From Crenobacter oryzisoli (GTDB lineage: Bacteria > Pseudomonadota > Gammaproteobacteria > Burkholderiales > Chromobacteriaceae): 64,000 bases of DNA. Below are positions 44,471 through 53,988 of the stretch, piece by piece (position 1 is the stretch's first letter; every line of letters starts with the position of its first letter). Below the pieces are notes generated by a model that searched no databases, had not been told where the DNA came from, and worked only from the letters and a program-made list of their open reading frames with translations. The stretch covers positions 19,631 to 83,630 of the forward strand of contig NZ_JAUEDK010000019.1 in NCBI RefSeq assembly GCF_030385785.1, given 5' to 3'. Position numbers and translations under genes: made by a program.

Positions 44471-44887
44471 TCAAGGGATATTGGCCGAAAGGCCAATATC
44501 CCGCCCCAACAGCTTGGCCAGCAAGGCCGTGCGCGTCGGGCACTCCAGCTTGTCCAGCATCGCCGCCACATGCGCCCGCACCGTCCGCACTGTCACCCCT
44601 AGCGACGCCGCAATGCCGGCATTGGTTAGCCCGCATTCCAGCAGATTGGCCACGTCACGCTCGCGGTCGGTCAGCCGCGCCAGCACCGCCTGACGCCGGG
44701 CCTCCTGTTGGGTCAGCTGGCGCAGCAGCGCCAAGCCCTCGCCGGCGATCATCTCCCGCCTGTCGAGCAACGCAGCCGCCACCCTACCGTTGACTTTGCT
44801 AATGGCAATGTCACACACCATTAGCATATCCACCTCGTCTACCGCCCCCAGGATGTCACTTAGGAGGACGGCAGACGATGTGTCCAT
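44471..44887 (-). CDS. LuxR-type HTH regulator inserted in the tail operon
   Basis: 138 residues. A C-terminal LuxR HTH: LTDRERDVANLLECGLTNAG, IAASLGVTVRTVRAHVAAML. The N-terminal about 70 residues are helical and match no autoinducer or receiver domain I recognise. It is opposite in strand to the tail genes and divides H-G from the FI-D group. P2 has no such gene. A moron role (control of a host or phage operon) is inferred. Confidence 0.8.
   Translation of the reverse strand: MDTSSAVLLSDILGAVDEVDMLMVCDIAISKVNGRVAAALLDRREMIAGEGLALLRQLTQQEARRQAVLARLTDRERDVANLLECGLTNAGIAASLGVTVRTVRAHVAAMLDKLECPTRTALLAKLLGRDIGLSANIP
44475..44502. repeat. Perfect 12-bp stem, GAAA-loop hairpin
   Basis: GGGATATTGGCC and GGCCAATATCCC flank GAAA, giving a GNRA-type tetraloop hairpin. 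It overlaps the last codons of the LuxR-type gene, so it can act as a 3' stabiliser or weak terminator on the minus strand. Confidence 0.7.
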
Positions 44888-45023
44888 GGGCGATGCTCGG
44901 GCTGTTTAATCCGTGATAGAGCTGGCAAGGTTGTGGCGCCACTCCGCACAACAAGCACAAGCGGCGCCCACTCTCGCGCCGCGTCATGCTCTGTCTGCAT
45001 TCCAATCACCCGGAGATCAGGGC

Positions 45024-46199
45024 ATGGCTCTAGACCAGTACCACCACGGCGTGCGCGTGCAGGAGGTCAACGACGGCACCCGGCCGATCCGCACCGTGGA
45101 AACCGCCGTCGTCGGCATGGTGTGCACCGCCGACGATGCCGACGCCGCCGCGTTCCCGCTCAACACCCCGGTGCTCGTCACCAGCGTGCGCAGCGCAGCC
45201 GGCAAGGCCGGCGACAAGGGCACCCTCGCCCGCTCGCTCGACGCCATCGGCGACCAGGCCAGCCCGGCCACCGTCATCGTGCGCGTCGAGGAAGGCGCCA
45301 CGCCCGAGCAGACCATCAGCAACATCATTGGCGGCACCGACGCTAGCGGCCGCTACACCGGCATGAAGGCGCTGCTCGCCTCACCGGCCCGCCTCAAGGT
45401 CAAACCGCGCGTGCTCGGCGTGCCGGGCCTCGACAACCTGCCGGTCGCCACCGAGCTGATCAGCATCGCCCAGCAGCTGCGCGGCTTCGCCTACCTGTCC
45501 GGCCATGGCGCCACCACCAAGGAAGAAGCCGTCGCCTACCGTGACAACTTCGGCGCCCGCGAAGCCATGGTCATCTGGCCGGACTTCACCGGCTGGGACA
45601 CCACCGCCAACGCCGAAAAGTCCGCCTACGCCATCGCCCGTGCCTTGGGTCTGCGCGCCAAGATCGACAACGACATCGGCTGGCACAAGACCATCTCGAA
45701 CGTCCCGGTCAACGGCGTCACCGGCATCAGCCACGATCTGTTCTTCGACCTGCAAAACCCGGACACCGACACAGGCTATCTCAACAGCCACGACGTCACC
45801 ACGCTGATTCAGGAGGGCGGCTACCGCTTCTGGGGCTCGCGCACTTGCAGCAAAGACCCGCTGTTCGCGTTCGAGAGCTATACCCGCACCGCCCAGGTGT
45901 TGGCCGACACCGTCGCCCTGGCGCACTTGTGGGCCGTCGATGGCCCGATTACCCCGCGCCGGGCACGCGACATCATCGAAGGCATCGGCGGCAAGATCGC
46001 CGAGCTGGTGCGGGGCGAATACCTCATCGGCGGTAGCGCGTGGTTCGACGAAGAGCTGAACCCGAAAGACAGCCTCAAGGCCGGCAAGCTGCGCATCAGC
46101 TACGACTACACCCCGGTGCCGCCGCTGGAAGACCTGGGCTTCTACCAGACCATCACCGACAGCTACCTGGTCGACTTCGCCAAGGCCGTCGCCCGCTGA
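45024..46199 (+). CDS. FI: Tail sheath protein (P2 gpFI)
   Basis: 391 residues from MALDQYHHGVRVQEVNDGTR (P2 FI 396); GGAGA precedes the ATG. The segments GFAYLSGHGATTKEEAVAYR, YRFWGSRTCSKDPLFAFESY and DIIEGIGGKIAELVRGEYLIGG are conserved. It forms the contractile sheath. Confidence 0.95.
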   Translation: MALDQYHHGVRVQEVNDGTRPIRTVETAVVGMVCTADDADAAAFPLNTPVLVTSVRSAAGKAGDKGTLARSLDAIGDQASPATVIVRVEEGATPEQTISNIIGGTDASGRYTGMKALLASPARLKVKPRVLGVPGLDNLPVATELISIAQQLRGFAYLSGHGATTKEEAVAYRDNFGAREAMVIWPDFTGWDTTANAEKSAYAIARALGLRAKIDNDIGWHKTISNVPVNGVTGISHDLFFDLQNPDTDTGYLNSHDVTTLIQEGGYRFWGSRTCSKDPLFAFESYTRTAQVLADTVALAHLWAVDGPITPRRARDIIEGIGGKIAELVRGEYLIGGSAWFDEELNPKDSLKAGKLRISYDYTPVPPLEDLGFYQTITDSYLVDFAKAVAR

Positions 46200-46242
46200 C
46201 CACCGGCCGGCAACGACTGGCCAGCACTGAAAGGACAAGCAC

Positions 46243-46755
46243 ATGGGCATGCCCCGCAAGCTCAAGCATTTCAACATGTACGGCGATGGCAACGACTGGC
46301 GCGGCGAGGTCAAGGAAATCACCCTGCCGAAGCTCGCCCGCAAGATGGAGGCGTACCGTGGCGGCGGCATGGGCGGCGAAGTCGACGTCGACCTCGGCCA
46401 GGAAAAGCTCGAAGCCGAGATCGCCTTCGGCGGCCTGATGCTCGACGTCTTCCGCAACTTCGGCTCCGCCAAGGCCGGCGGCACCCTGCTGCGCTTCGCC
46501 GGCTCCTATCAGGACGACGACACCGGCGAAGTCATCGCCACCGAAGTCGTCATGCGCGGCCGCTACACCGAAATCGACATGGGCGGCGCCAAGGCTGGCG
46601 ACGACACCGAGCACAAGGTCAAAGCCTCACTCACCTACTACAAGCTCATCGCCAACGGCGAAGAACTGGTCGAGATCGACATGCTTGGCATGGTCGAGAA
46701 ATTCGGCGGCGTCGACCGCCTCGCCGAACACCGCCGCGCCATCGGCCTGGCCTAA
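46243..46755 (+). CDS. FII: Tail tube protein (P2 gpFII)
   Basis: 170 residues (P2 FII 172). MPRKLKHFNMYGDGNDWRGE and ITLPKLARKMEAYRGGGMGG, LGQEKLEAEIAFGGL match the family. It polymerises around the tape measure inside the sheath. Confidence 0.95.
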   Translation: MGMPRKLKHFNMYGDGNDWRGEVKEITLPKLARKMEAYRGGGMGGEVDVDLGQEKLEAEIAFGGLMLDVFRNFGSAKAGGTLLRFAGSYQDDDTGEVIATEVVMRGRYTEIDMGGAKAGDDTEHKVKASLTYYKLIANGEELVEIDMLGMVEKFGGVDRLAEHRRAIGLA

Positions 46756-46812
46756 CCCCATCCGGCCAGCCAAATGAGCAGGCCGCTCACTCCCTCCAAA
46801 CAGGAAACCATC

Positions 46813-47172
46813 ATGAGCAAAACCACCACCGTCACCCTCGAAAACCCGATCACCCGCGGCGCCAACACCATCACCACCATCGCACTGCGCCGCCCCAACG
46901 TCGAAACCCTCAAGGGGCTGGCCCTCTCCGACGTCCTCAGCATGGACGTGCAAACGCTGGTCACCCTGCTGCCGCGTATCTCCACCCCGTCGCTGACCCA
47001 GCACGAAGTAAAGGAAATGGACCCGGCCGACCTCATGGCACTGGGCCAGGAAGTCACCTATTTTTTGCTGCCGAAGCGCACGGTGGACCAAGTGAAAGCG
47101 GAGATTGGCGACGGCCAGACGGCGCCATCGACTTCTACTTCCTCGAACAAGCAAGCCCCGGTCAGCGCCTAA
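46813..47172 (+). CDS. E: Tail protein E (P2 gpE)
   Basis: 119 residues from MSKTTTVTLENP. LRRPNVETLKGLALSDVLSM and LLPRISTPSLTQHEVKEMDP are typical of tape-measure chaperone E. Residues 84-85 are encoded by TTT TTG of the slippery heptamer at 47061. The zero-frame product continues to the stop at 47172. Confidence 0.9.
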   Translation: MSKTTTVTLENPITRGANTITTIALRRPNVETLKGLALSDVLSMDVQTLVTLLPRISTPSLTQHEVKEMDPADLMALGQEVTYFLLPKRTVDQVKAEIGDGQTAPSTSTSSNKQAPVSA

Positions 47173-47318
47173 GCCTGCCCAACCGCGTGGAAGATGCCAT
47201 GGCCGACGTCGCCGTCATCTTCCACTGGTCGCCGCAACAGATCGGCGACATGTCCCCCACCGAACTGATGCAGTGGCGCGAGCGCGCCCGAGTACGTAGC
47301 GGAGTCGACGACGAATGA
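46813..47318 (+). CDS. E+E': E+E' tail assembly chaperone made by -1 frameshift
   Basis: After slippage at 47067 reading continues with GDWRRPDGAIDFYFLEQASP, then LPNRVEDAMADVAVIFHWSP and ELMQWRERARVRSGVDDE, ending at TGA 47316-47318. The fusion is about 168 residues. It overlaps the T start by ATGA. As in P2 and lambda (G-GT), a low level of the long form probably loads the tape measure for tube polymerisation. Confidence 0.85.
47061..47067 (+). promoter_or_regulatory. Programmed -1 frameshift site (T6G)
   Basis: TTTTTTG lies in E in the phase T TTT TTG. Slippage by -1 opens E'. P2 uses the same T6G heptamer for E+E'. Confidence 0.85.
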
Positions 47319-50095
47319 GCGCAGCGCGCAGCCTCAAGCTGGAAGTGGTCCTCAAGGCCATCGACAAAATCACCCGACCGATCAAAGAGGCCACCACCTC
47401 CAGCGTCGGGCTCGCGCACACGCTCAAAGAGACCCGCAACCAGCTCAAGCAGCTGAACAGCGCACAAGGGCAGATCGACAGCTTCCGCAAGCTCGCCCGC
47501 GACGCCGCCATCACCGGCAACCAGCTCAAGGCCGCCCAGGACCGGGTGCGCAGCCTCTCCCAAGAGCTGGCCACCGTCGACAAGCCAACGGCCGCCATGA
47601 CGCGGCAGTTCCAACAGGCCACCCGCGAGGCGTCCGCTCTCAAGCAGCGCAGCCAGGAACTCGCTCGAAACCTCCAGATGGCCCGGGGTCGGCTGGAACA
47701 AGCCGGCATCAGTACCCGCTCACTGGCCAGCCATCAGCAGACCCTCAAGCAGAAGATCGCCAGTACCACCTCCTCCCTCCAGCAGCAGGAAGCACGGCTC
47801 GCTCGCGTCAACACCCAGCAAAAGCGCCTCGCTGCCGCCCATGCCAGCTACGGCAAGCTGACAGCAGTACGAGACAAAGTTGCCGGCAACAGCGCTGGAG
47901 CACTGGCGGCAGGCACCGCTACCGGAGCGGCCGTGATGATGCCGGTACGCGAGTATGCGAAGGCAGAGGACGCGGCCACCCAATTGAAAGTAGCCATGAT
48001 GGGCGCGGGCAAGAAGGTCAGCAGCGACTTCGGTGCCATCAATAAATTGGCGGTCGAGCTTGGCAACCGATTGCCAGGCACGACGGCAGATTTCCAGAAC
48101 ATGATGACGGCCCTGGTGCGCCAGGGCATCAGTGCCAAGGCAATCCTTGGCGGGGTGGGTGAAGCAGCGGCCTACCTGGGTGTGCAGTTGAAGCTGCCGT
48201 TCGAACAGGCAGCCGACTTCGCCGCCAAGATGCAGGATGCGACGGGCACCACTGAGAAAGACATGATGGGGCTGATGGATGTCATCCAGCGCACCTTCTA
48301 TGTCGGCGTTGATAGCAGCAACATGCTCAACGCTTTCGCGAAGCTCTCTCCCGCCCTCGACATGATCAAGCAGAAAGGGCTCGCCGGCGCCAAGGTGCTG
48401 GCCCCCTTACTGGCGATGGCCGACCAGCAGAACCTGTCGGGCGAGTCCGCGGGCAACGCATTCCGCAAAGTGTTCCAGCGGAGCATGGACGCCAAGAAAA
48501 TCGCCAAGGGTAACAAGCTGATCAAGGCGGCCGGCCTCGACTTCAAACTCGACTTCACCAACGGCAAGGGCGAATTCGGCGGCCTGGACAAAATGTTCAA
48601 CCAAGCCGCCCAGCTGCAAAAGCTCAACACTCAGCAGCGTAATGCGGTAATTGCCGAGATTTGGGGGGACGACGCCGAAACGCTGCAAGCCCTGAACATG
48701 CTCATCAACAAGGGCAAGGCCGGCTACGACGAGATGGCCAAGAAGATGGCCGACCAAGCCTCACTGCAAGAGCGGGTGAATGAGCAGCTTGGCACGCTCA
48801 AGAACCTGTGGGATGCCGCATCGGGGACGTTCACCAACGCCATGGTGAATTTCGGCGAGGCGATCGCGCCGGAGCTGAAAGCAGCCACCGAATGGATCGG
48901 TAGCCTTTCCGAAAGGATGGGCGACTGGGCCAAGGCAAACCCAACGCTGGCCAACACCCTCATGAAAACCGCCGCCGTGCTTGCCATCGTGCTGACCGTC
49001 ACCGGCGCCCTGGGGCTGGCCGTCGCCTCCATTCTCGGACCAATAGCGATGGCCAAGCTTAGCTTGTCCGTGCTTGGTATCCGATTTGGGATCCTTGGAA
49101 AAGGCGCGGCCGAGGCCGGCAGCAAGGTCGGCCTGATGCGTAGCATTTTCAATCGGATTGGCAGTGCTGCCACTTGGGTAGGCAGCAAGATCGGCACACT
49201 GCGCAACGTTCTTACTGCGGTACTAGGGTTTGCTCGCGCGTTCGGGCTTGGGCTTGTTCAGGCTTTCGTCGGTCCGGTGTCAGTGATTGCCAAGACCATT
49301 TTCATGTTGTCGCGGCTTCTGCTGACGACACCGATTGGCCTCATCATCACCGGCATCGCTGCGCTCGCCTACTACCTGTGGAGCAACTGGGAAGTCATCG
49401 GGCCGAAGTTCTGGGGGCTCATCGACCAGATCAAGCAGGCATTCGCCACAGGCTGGGCCTGGATCAAGAGCGCCGCATCGAGTGCCGCTCAATTCGTCGT
49501 CACCCTGTTCATGAACTGGAGTCTGGCCGGAATCATCTACCGCCACTGGGACAGCATCATGGCGTTCATGGCCAGCCTGCCGGGCAGGTTCACCCAGTTC
49601 GGCACCAACATCATGCAGGGCCTAGTCGGCGGCATCACCAACGGCCTCACCCTGGTCAAGAGCACCATCATGGGTGCCGGCGAAAGCACCATCGCCTGGT
49701 TCAAGGAAAAGCTCGGCATCCACTCCCCGTCCCGCGTGTTCGCCCAGCTGGGCGGCTGGACCATGGCAGGGCTAGAGCAAGGGCTCACCGACAACCAGGG
49801 CGGCCCGATGAGCGCCGTGAAGGGCATCGCCAAGAGCCTCACCGCCGCCGGCGCCGGCATCGCCCTCACCGCTGGCTCGGCCGTGGCCGGCATCAACCTC
49901 GACACCCGCCCACCCATCGCCGCCCGTGCAACGACCGCCGCCGCACCGGTAGCCACCCAGCCTATCCAGATCATCGTGCAGCCCGCCCCGGGCATGAGCG
50001 AAGAACGGCTCGCCAAGCTGGTAGCCGCTGAGGTCGAGCGCATCCAGCGCAAACAGGCCGCACGCGGTCGCAGCAAACTCACCGACAACGACTAG
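47315..50095 (+). CDS. T: Tape measure protein (P2 gpT)
   Basis: 926 residues (P2 gpT 815). The N-terminal about 200 residues are coiled coil (LAHTLKETRNQLKQLNSAQG). A TP901-type tape measure domain follows (AAGTATGAAVMMPVREYAKA, GLMDVIQRTFYVGVDSSNML, GESAGNAFRKVFQRS). Hydrophobic helices lie at about 545-585 and 660-690. The C-terminal HSPSRVFAQLGGWTMAGLEQ is also conserved. Its length fixes tail length. Confidence 0.94.
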   Translation: MSAARSLKLEVVLKAIDKITRPIKEATTSSVGLAHTLKETRNQLKQLNSAQGQIDSFRKLARDAAITGNQLKAAQDRVRSLSQELATVDKPTAAMTRQFQQATREASALKQRSQELARNLQMARGRLEQAGISTRSLASHQQTLKQKIASTTSSLQQQEARLARVNTQQKRLAAAHASYGKLTAVRDKVAGNSAGALAAGTATGAAVMMPVREYAKAEDAATQLKVAMMGAGKKVSSDFGAINKLAVELGNRLPGTTADFQNMMTALVRQGISAKAILGGVGEAAAYLGVQLKLPFEQAADFAAKMQDATGTTEKDMMGLMDVIQRTFYVGVDSSNMLNAFAKLSPALDMIKQKGLAGAKVLAPLLAMADQQNLSGESAGNAFRKVFQRSMDAKKIAKGNKLIKAAGLDFKLDFTNGKGEFGGLDKMFNQAAQLQKLNTQQRNAVIAEIWGDDAETLQALNMLINKGKAGYDEMAKKMADQASLQERVNEQLGTLKNLWDAASGTFTNAMVNFGEAIAPELKAATEWIGSLSERMGDWAKANPTLANTLMKTAAVLAIVLTVTGALGLAVASILGPIAMAKLSLSVLGIRFGILGKGAAEAGSKVGLMRSIFNRIGSAATWVGSKIGTLRNVLTAVLGFARAFGLGLVQAFVGPVSVIAKTIFMLSRLLLTTPIGLIITGIAALAYYLWSNWEVIGPKFWGLIDQIKQAFATGWAWIKSAASSAAQFVVTLFMNWSLAGIIYRHWDSIMAFMASLPGRFTQFGTNIMQGLVGGITNGLTLVKSTIMGAGESTIAWFKEKLGIHSPSRVFAQLGGWTMAGLEQGLTDNQGGPMSAVKGIAKSLTAAGAGIALTAGSAVAGINLDTRPPIAARATTAAAPVATQPIQIIVQPAPGMSEERLAKLVAAEVERIQRKQAARGRSKLTDND

Positions 50096-50106
50096 GACAC
50101 CACCCC

Positions 50107-50535
50107 ATGGCCATGATGACGCTGGGCCTGTTCGTGTTCAGCATGGACACCCTGCCCTATCAGGAATTCAAGCGCCGCGTCGCGTGGCGCCACCCCAGCA
50201 ACAGCCGCGTCGGGGCCCGGCCGGCCAGCCAGTTCCTGGGCATCGACGACGAAACCATCACCCTGTCCGGCGTGCTGCTGCCGGAAATCACCGGCGGCCG
50301 CCTATCGCTGGAGACCATCGAGGCCATGGCCAACCAAGGCCGGTCGTGGCCGCTCATCGAGGGCACCGGGGCCATGCTCGGGCTGTTCGTCATCGAATCA
50401 CTCGACATCACCAAGAGCGTGTTCTTCTCCGACGGCGCCGCCCGCCGCTACGAATTCACCCTGCAGCTCAAGCGCGAAGAAAACACCGCCAAGCTCGGCG
50501 ACCTCGCCAGCATCATCAAGGGGCTGCTGCTATGA
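50107..50535 (+). CDS. U: Tail protein U (P2 gpU)
   Basis: 142 residues (P2 gpU 159). MTLGLFVFSMDTLPYQEFKR and WRHPSNSRVGARPASQFLG are diagnostic. It terminates or caps the tail tube. Confidence 0.93.
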   Translation: MAMMTLGLFVFSMDTLPYQEFKRRVAWRHPSNSRVGARPASQFLGIDDETITLSGVLLPEITGGRLSLETIEAMANQGRSWPLIEGTGAMLGLFVIESLDITKSVFFSDGAARRYEFTLQLKREENTAKLGDLASIIKGLLL

Positions 50536-51698
50536 CCTTTCAGGCACTCAACGCCTCGACCAACCTGCCCGGCATCGGCAGCTTTTTTGCAGGCCAGAAT
50601 CGCACCCCTGCCTATCAGATCCTGCTCAACGGCAAGGACATCACCGACCGGTTTCGCGACCGGCTCATCAGCCTGCACCTCACCGACAACCGGGCATTCG
50701 AAGCCGATCAGGTGGAAATCCAGCTCGACGACAGCGACGGCCTGCTCGACATCCCACCTCGCAATGCCCGCCTGCAGGTGCTCATTGGTTGGGCCGGCCA
50801 GCCGCTGGTGGACAAAGGCGAGTTCACCGTCGACGAGGTCGAGCACAGCGGCGCCCCCGACGTGCTCACCGTGCGCGGCCGCAGCGCCGACTTGCGCCAA
50901 GGGCTCACCACCAAGCGCGAGCGATCGTTCCACCGCAAGACCATCGGCGAGATCGTCGCCACCATCGCCGGGCAAAACAACCTGATTCCAGTGGTCAGCG
51001 AAGAGTTCAAGAATGTGCTGATCGACCACCTCGACCAGACCAGTGAGAGCGACGCCAATCTGCTCACCCGGTTGGCCGAGCAGTTCGACGCCGTGGCCAC
51101 GGTGAAGTCAAAGCGCCTGCTGTTCTTCAAGGCCGGCATGGGCCAGACCGCCAGCGGCCAGCCCATCGAGCCGGTGCACATCGCCCGCGCCGCCGGCGAC
51201 CGCCACACCTTCAGCATCGCCGAGCGGCAAAACTACACCGCCGTCAAAGCCTGCTGGCAGGACACCGCCGGCGCCAAAAAAGGCGAAGTCGTCGTCGACG
51301 CCAACACCGAGTTCAAGCGCGTGCACGGCAAGACCAAGACCGGGAAAACCAGCAAGCGAACCAAGGTCGCAGCCGTCAATCAGCCCCCTATCGAGCCGGC
51401 CGCCGACAACGTCAAAGTGCTGCGCCACGTCTATGCCACCGAGGCCAACGCCACCCGCGCCGCCCGCTCAGCTTGGGAACGCATGCAGCGCGGCCTGGCC
51501 GAGTTCAGCCTCACCCTCGCCATGGGCCGGCCCGACCTCATGCCCGAAGTGCCCGTCACCGTGTCCGGCTTCAAGCCCATCATCGACAGGACACTGTGGC
51601 TGCTGGCCAGCGTCGAGCACACCCTAGACAACGGCGGCTATACCAACCAGCTGCGGCTGGAAATGCGACTGGAAAACCTGCAAGAAAAGGAAGACTGA
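50532..51698 (+). CDS. D: Late tail protein D (P2 gpD)
   Basis: 388 residues from MTFQALNASTNLPG (P2 gpD 387), starting by ATGA overlap with U. Baseplate hub fold: LLNGKDITDRFRDRLISLHL, GWAGQPLVDKGEFTVDEVEH, GRSADLRQGLTTKRERSFH. It forms the baseplate hub onto which spike V is attached. Confidence 0.93.
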   Translation: MTFQALNASTNLPGIGSFFAGQNRTPAYQILLNGKDITDRFRDRLISLHLTDNRAFEADQVEIQLDDSDGLLDIPPRNARLQVLIGWAGQPLVDKGEFTVDEVEHSGAPDVLTVRGRSADLRQGLTTKRERSFHRKTIGEIVATIAGQNNLIPVVSEEFKNVLIDHLDQTSESDANLLTRLAEQFDAVATVKSKRLLFFKAGMGQTASGQPIEPVHIARAAGDRHTFSIAERQNYTAVKACWQDTAGAKKGEVVVDANTEFKRVHGKTKTGKTSKRTKVAAVNQPPIEPAADNVKVLRHVYATEANATRAARSAWERMQRGLAEFSLTLAMGRPDLMPEVPVTVSGFKPIIDRTLWLLASVEHTLDNGGYTNQLRLEMRLENLQEKED

Positions 51699-51699
51699 A

Positions 51700-52005
51700 A
51701 TGCGAGAAAGAGACGTAGCCCCCTACCTGGAAGAACTGGATGAACAAGTCGCCATCAAGGTGTTCGGGTTTCCAGAAGAGCTAGTAATGAGAACGGACTT
51801 CCCTCTGCCTAACTACAGCAGCAGCGCCAACGCCGCGGTCAAGGTGCTGGAGAGGATGGAGGGCATGCCCGCCGAGACGCTGGCACGGTTCAATGCCAGC
51901 CTGGACGCTGTATTGCAAGAACAGGCGCAGCCACTTCGTATCACCGACTGCCTGCGCCTGCTCGATCCGTACGAGATTAGCAAAGCCGCTATTCAAGCGC
52001 TGTGA
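51700..52005 (+). CDS. Hypothetical protein after gene D
   Basis: 101 residues: RDVAPYLEELDEQVAIKVFG, LVMRTDFPLPNYSSSANAAV. AAGGAAG precedes the ATG, which overlaps the D region by one base spacing, so it belongs to the late operon. No recognised family. In P2 the ogr gene occupies this place. Confidence 0.6.
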   Translation: MRERDVAPYLEELDEQVAIKVFGFPEELVMRTDFPLPNYSSSANAAVKVLERMEGMPAETLARFNASLDAVLQEQAQPLRITDCLRLLDPYEISKAAIQAL

Positions 52006-52351
52006 GTGTGCTTCAGTAGAAACGCTTTGAGCGCGGCCTCTTTTCTCCCTGCACACCGAAACTCAAAAAGATGGGGGTGGCTACGGCTCACCTCCATCGT
52101 AAAAAGGTCAATGTCACGGCTACGTCTAGCCTCGACAGGTCGAATAAGCCACAACTCGAGAATTACTTGAAAAGCATCGCTCTGTTTCACACCATACCTT
52201 ACATTGAAATCGTGGCGGATCGCCTAGCTTGATCGGATATAGGGTCAACCACATGATTGACCACAGTAGCTTTTGATCACTTCGCTCTAACTAGCAGCTC
52301 GTACAGCCTTCGATGCACCTCACCACATCGTCGGATCTGGCGAGCAGGCAG
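52006..52351. other. Noncoding stretch at the end of the late operon
   Basis: About 345 bp between convergent units. No stable terminator or credible gene was seen. A 65-codon minus-strand frame lacks a ribosome-binding site. Confidence 0.4.
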
Positions 52352-53821
52352 TCAAGGTCGCCCCCGAATCGTTATACCCAGGCCATAAACATAAAGTTTT
52401 GGTATCTGGAATGTTTCTGCGGTATGAACCGACCCTCGAACGGGCTTTAAAACACCAACATTAGTGGCCAAATCCTTAATTGCCTCTTCCGCTTCAAGAC
52501 CAAGTCCATCAAACATAGCCAGCAATTCATCGCGAGAAAATTCCGTCTTAGTTGCACCCGAAAACTTCTTAAAATGTTGAGAGTACCATGGAAATTCAGC
52601 TAAATAATTATTGCATCGAGCTTCTGAAACCTCATAATATGCATCTCTAATTGAAGCCCCTTCAATTAAAGCACCACCACCAGGACCAGAGCTTGACTGC
52701 TTTTGTTTTGATATTTGAGCATACATAATAAGCTCGCGCGGATATACGCACCCCGTCCCATCAGTAGAACGCTCGATCATCCAAGAAAGAGTTTTAGCTT
52801 CTTTGGGACCTTTATAGATTTGCCCCTCGAAGATGCTGTAGAAGATTTCATCTACTTCAGCCTCGCTCATCCCTTCGACGTCTTTTCTTACAAAACTGCC
52901 TAGCAAATCTGCAAAGTAGCCTCGAACATTTGCATTTGCAAGAACGCGTTTTACAAGCATTGCCGCAAGGTCGTTTTCTGACCAAGCAATTTTTATTGTT
53001 TTATCGGAGTAATGCGTTTTATTGATAAATTCCAACTGCGCCCAAATATCAGTTCTGAGCAAGACTTTAAACCGTATGTGGCTATATTTATCTTGGCAAT
53101 TCTTGCACTCCACTAGCAATGAAGAAATTGCTCTCTTTCTTTCTTCTGGCCTTCCTGCGAATAGCTCATCAATCCGATCAAACACGAGCCATGCTTTCTG
53201 ATTTCTAGAAGCCAGCTCACTATTCAGCTCCGTCAAAACCTCTGCCGCACTTACATCAACAGTTTTTGAGCCAATCTGCAACTCTCCAAAGATAGGAAAT
53301 GTTACCTTCTTCGGAGCGCGACCAATTATTTTCTCCCAAACACTAGTCAACAATGGCAGCAATCTAAAATCTTTTTCTGCCTTCAAATCCTTCAAAAGAA
53401 TTGCTGCCGCGCCTTTTGTTTTAACACCTTGGGCAGCCAATTTTTTGGCCAATTTAACAGCAAAATAAAGCCTCCAAAGCTTTGCATAGTCGAAATCAGG
53501 GTTTTTTTGAAGCTCTAAAATTGACTCGGTGTCAATTTCAGAAACATCATTAAACCCCGTTGCTTCTACGATTGTTACTTCATTCAAGGCCCCGTTCGCT
53601 AGTTTTCTTGCAATAAAATCAAACTTAGTCAACAGCTTAAATAGCGCACTTTTTCCAGCCCCCTTAGAGCCAAGAACCAAGGATATTTCTGGTTTTAAGA
53701 ACTCTTCAAAATCTGTAGTTTTCAGAAATTTAATGTTTAAATCTTCTTCGCTTTCAGCATCAACAAACCCAAAGCTGAGATCATTAAGCACATTAAGCTT
53801 TATGTTGGCAGGATTTGACAA
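52352..53821 (-). CDS. AT-rich P-loop ATPase (Sll1717-like), probable defence cargo
   Basis: 489 residues. N-terminus FGFVDAESEEDLNIKFLKTT precedes Walker A GSKGAGKS (51-58). A Walker B-like KAWLVFDRIDEL lies near 211, with LLRTDIWAQL (sensor-like) about 40 residues later. A C-terminal winged-helix-like segment (SRDELLAMFDGLGLEAEEAI) follows. The FVDAESE...FLKPEISLVLGSKGAGKSA layout resembles STAND-like P-loop proteins annotated as the Sll1717 family. Base composition is far more AT-rich than the neighbours, showing recent gain. It lies between the late genes and repressor, opposite in strand to D, a typical moron slot. No effector domain is recognised. Confidence 0.75.
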   Translation of the reverse strand: MSNPANIKLNVLNDLSFGFVDAESEEDLNIKFLKTTDFEEFLKPEISLVLGSKGAGKSALFKLLTKFDFIARKLANGALNEVTIVEATGFNDVSEIDTESILELQKNPDFDYAKLWRLYFAVKLAKKLAAQGVKTKGAAAILLKDLKAEKDFRLLPLLTSVWEKIIGRAPKKVTFPIFGELQIGSKTVDVSAAEVLTELNSELASRNQKAWLVFDRIDELFAGRPEERKRAISSLLVECKNCQDKYSHIRFKVLLRTDIWAQLEFINKTHYSDKTIKIAWSENDLAAMLVKRVLANANVRGYFADLLGSFVRKDVEGMSEAEVDEIFYSIFEGQIYKGPKEAKTLSWMIERSTDGTGCVYPRELIMYAQISKQKQSSSGPGGGALIEGASIRDAYYEVSEARCNNYLAEFPWYSQHFKKFSGATKTEFSRDELLAMFDGLGLEAEEAIKDLATNVGVLKPVRGSVHTAETFQIPKLYVYGLGITIRGRP

Positions 53822-53988
53822 AATTTAACCTTGCAATATTGTTAATATAGTTATCTCTTGCGGCATGCTAAGTGGACCCCCTACCATGCCGCATAAAAAT
53901 AATTCCTCCGGCATGTTGCCGGAATAATGTGAAAACGCGCCGCACCCTTTCGGGCCGGCGCTCTTGGAGCAATCGGGCGTTCAGGCCG

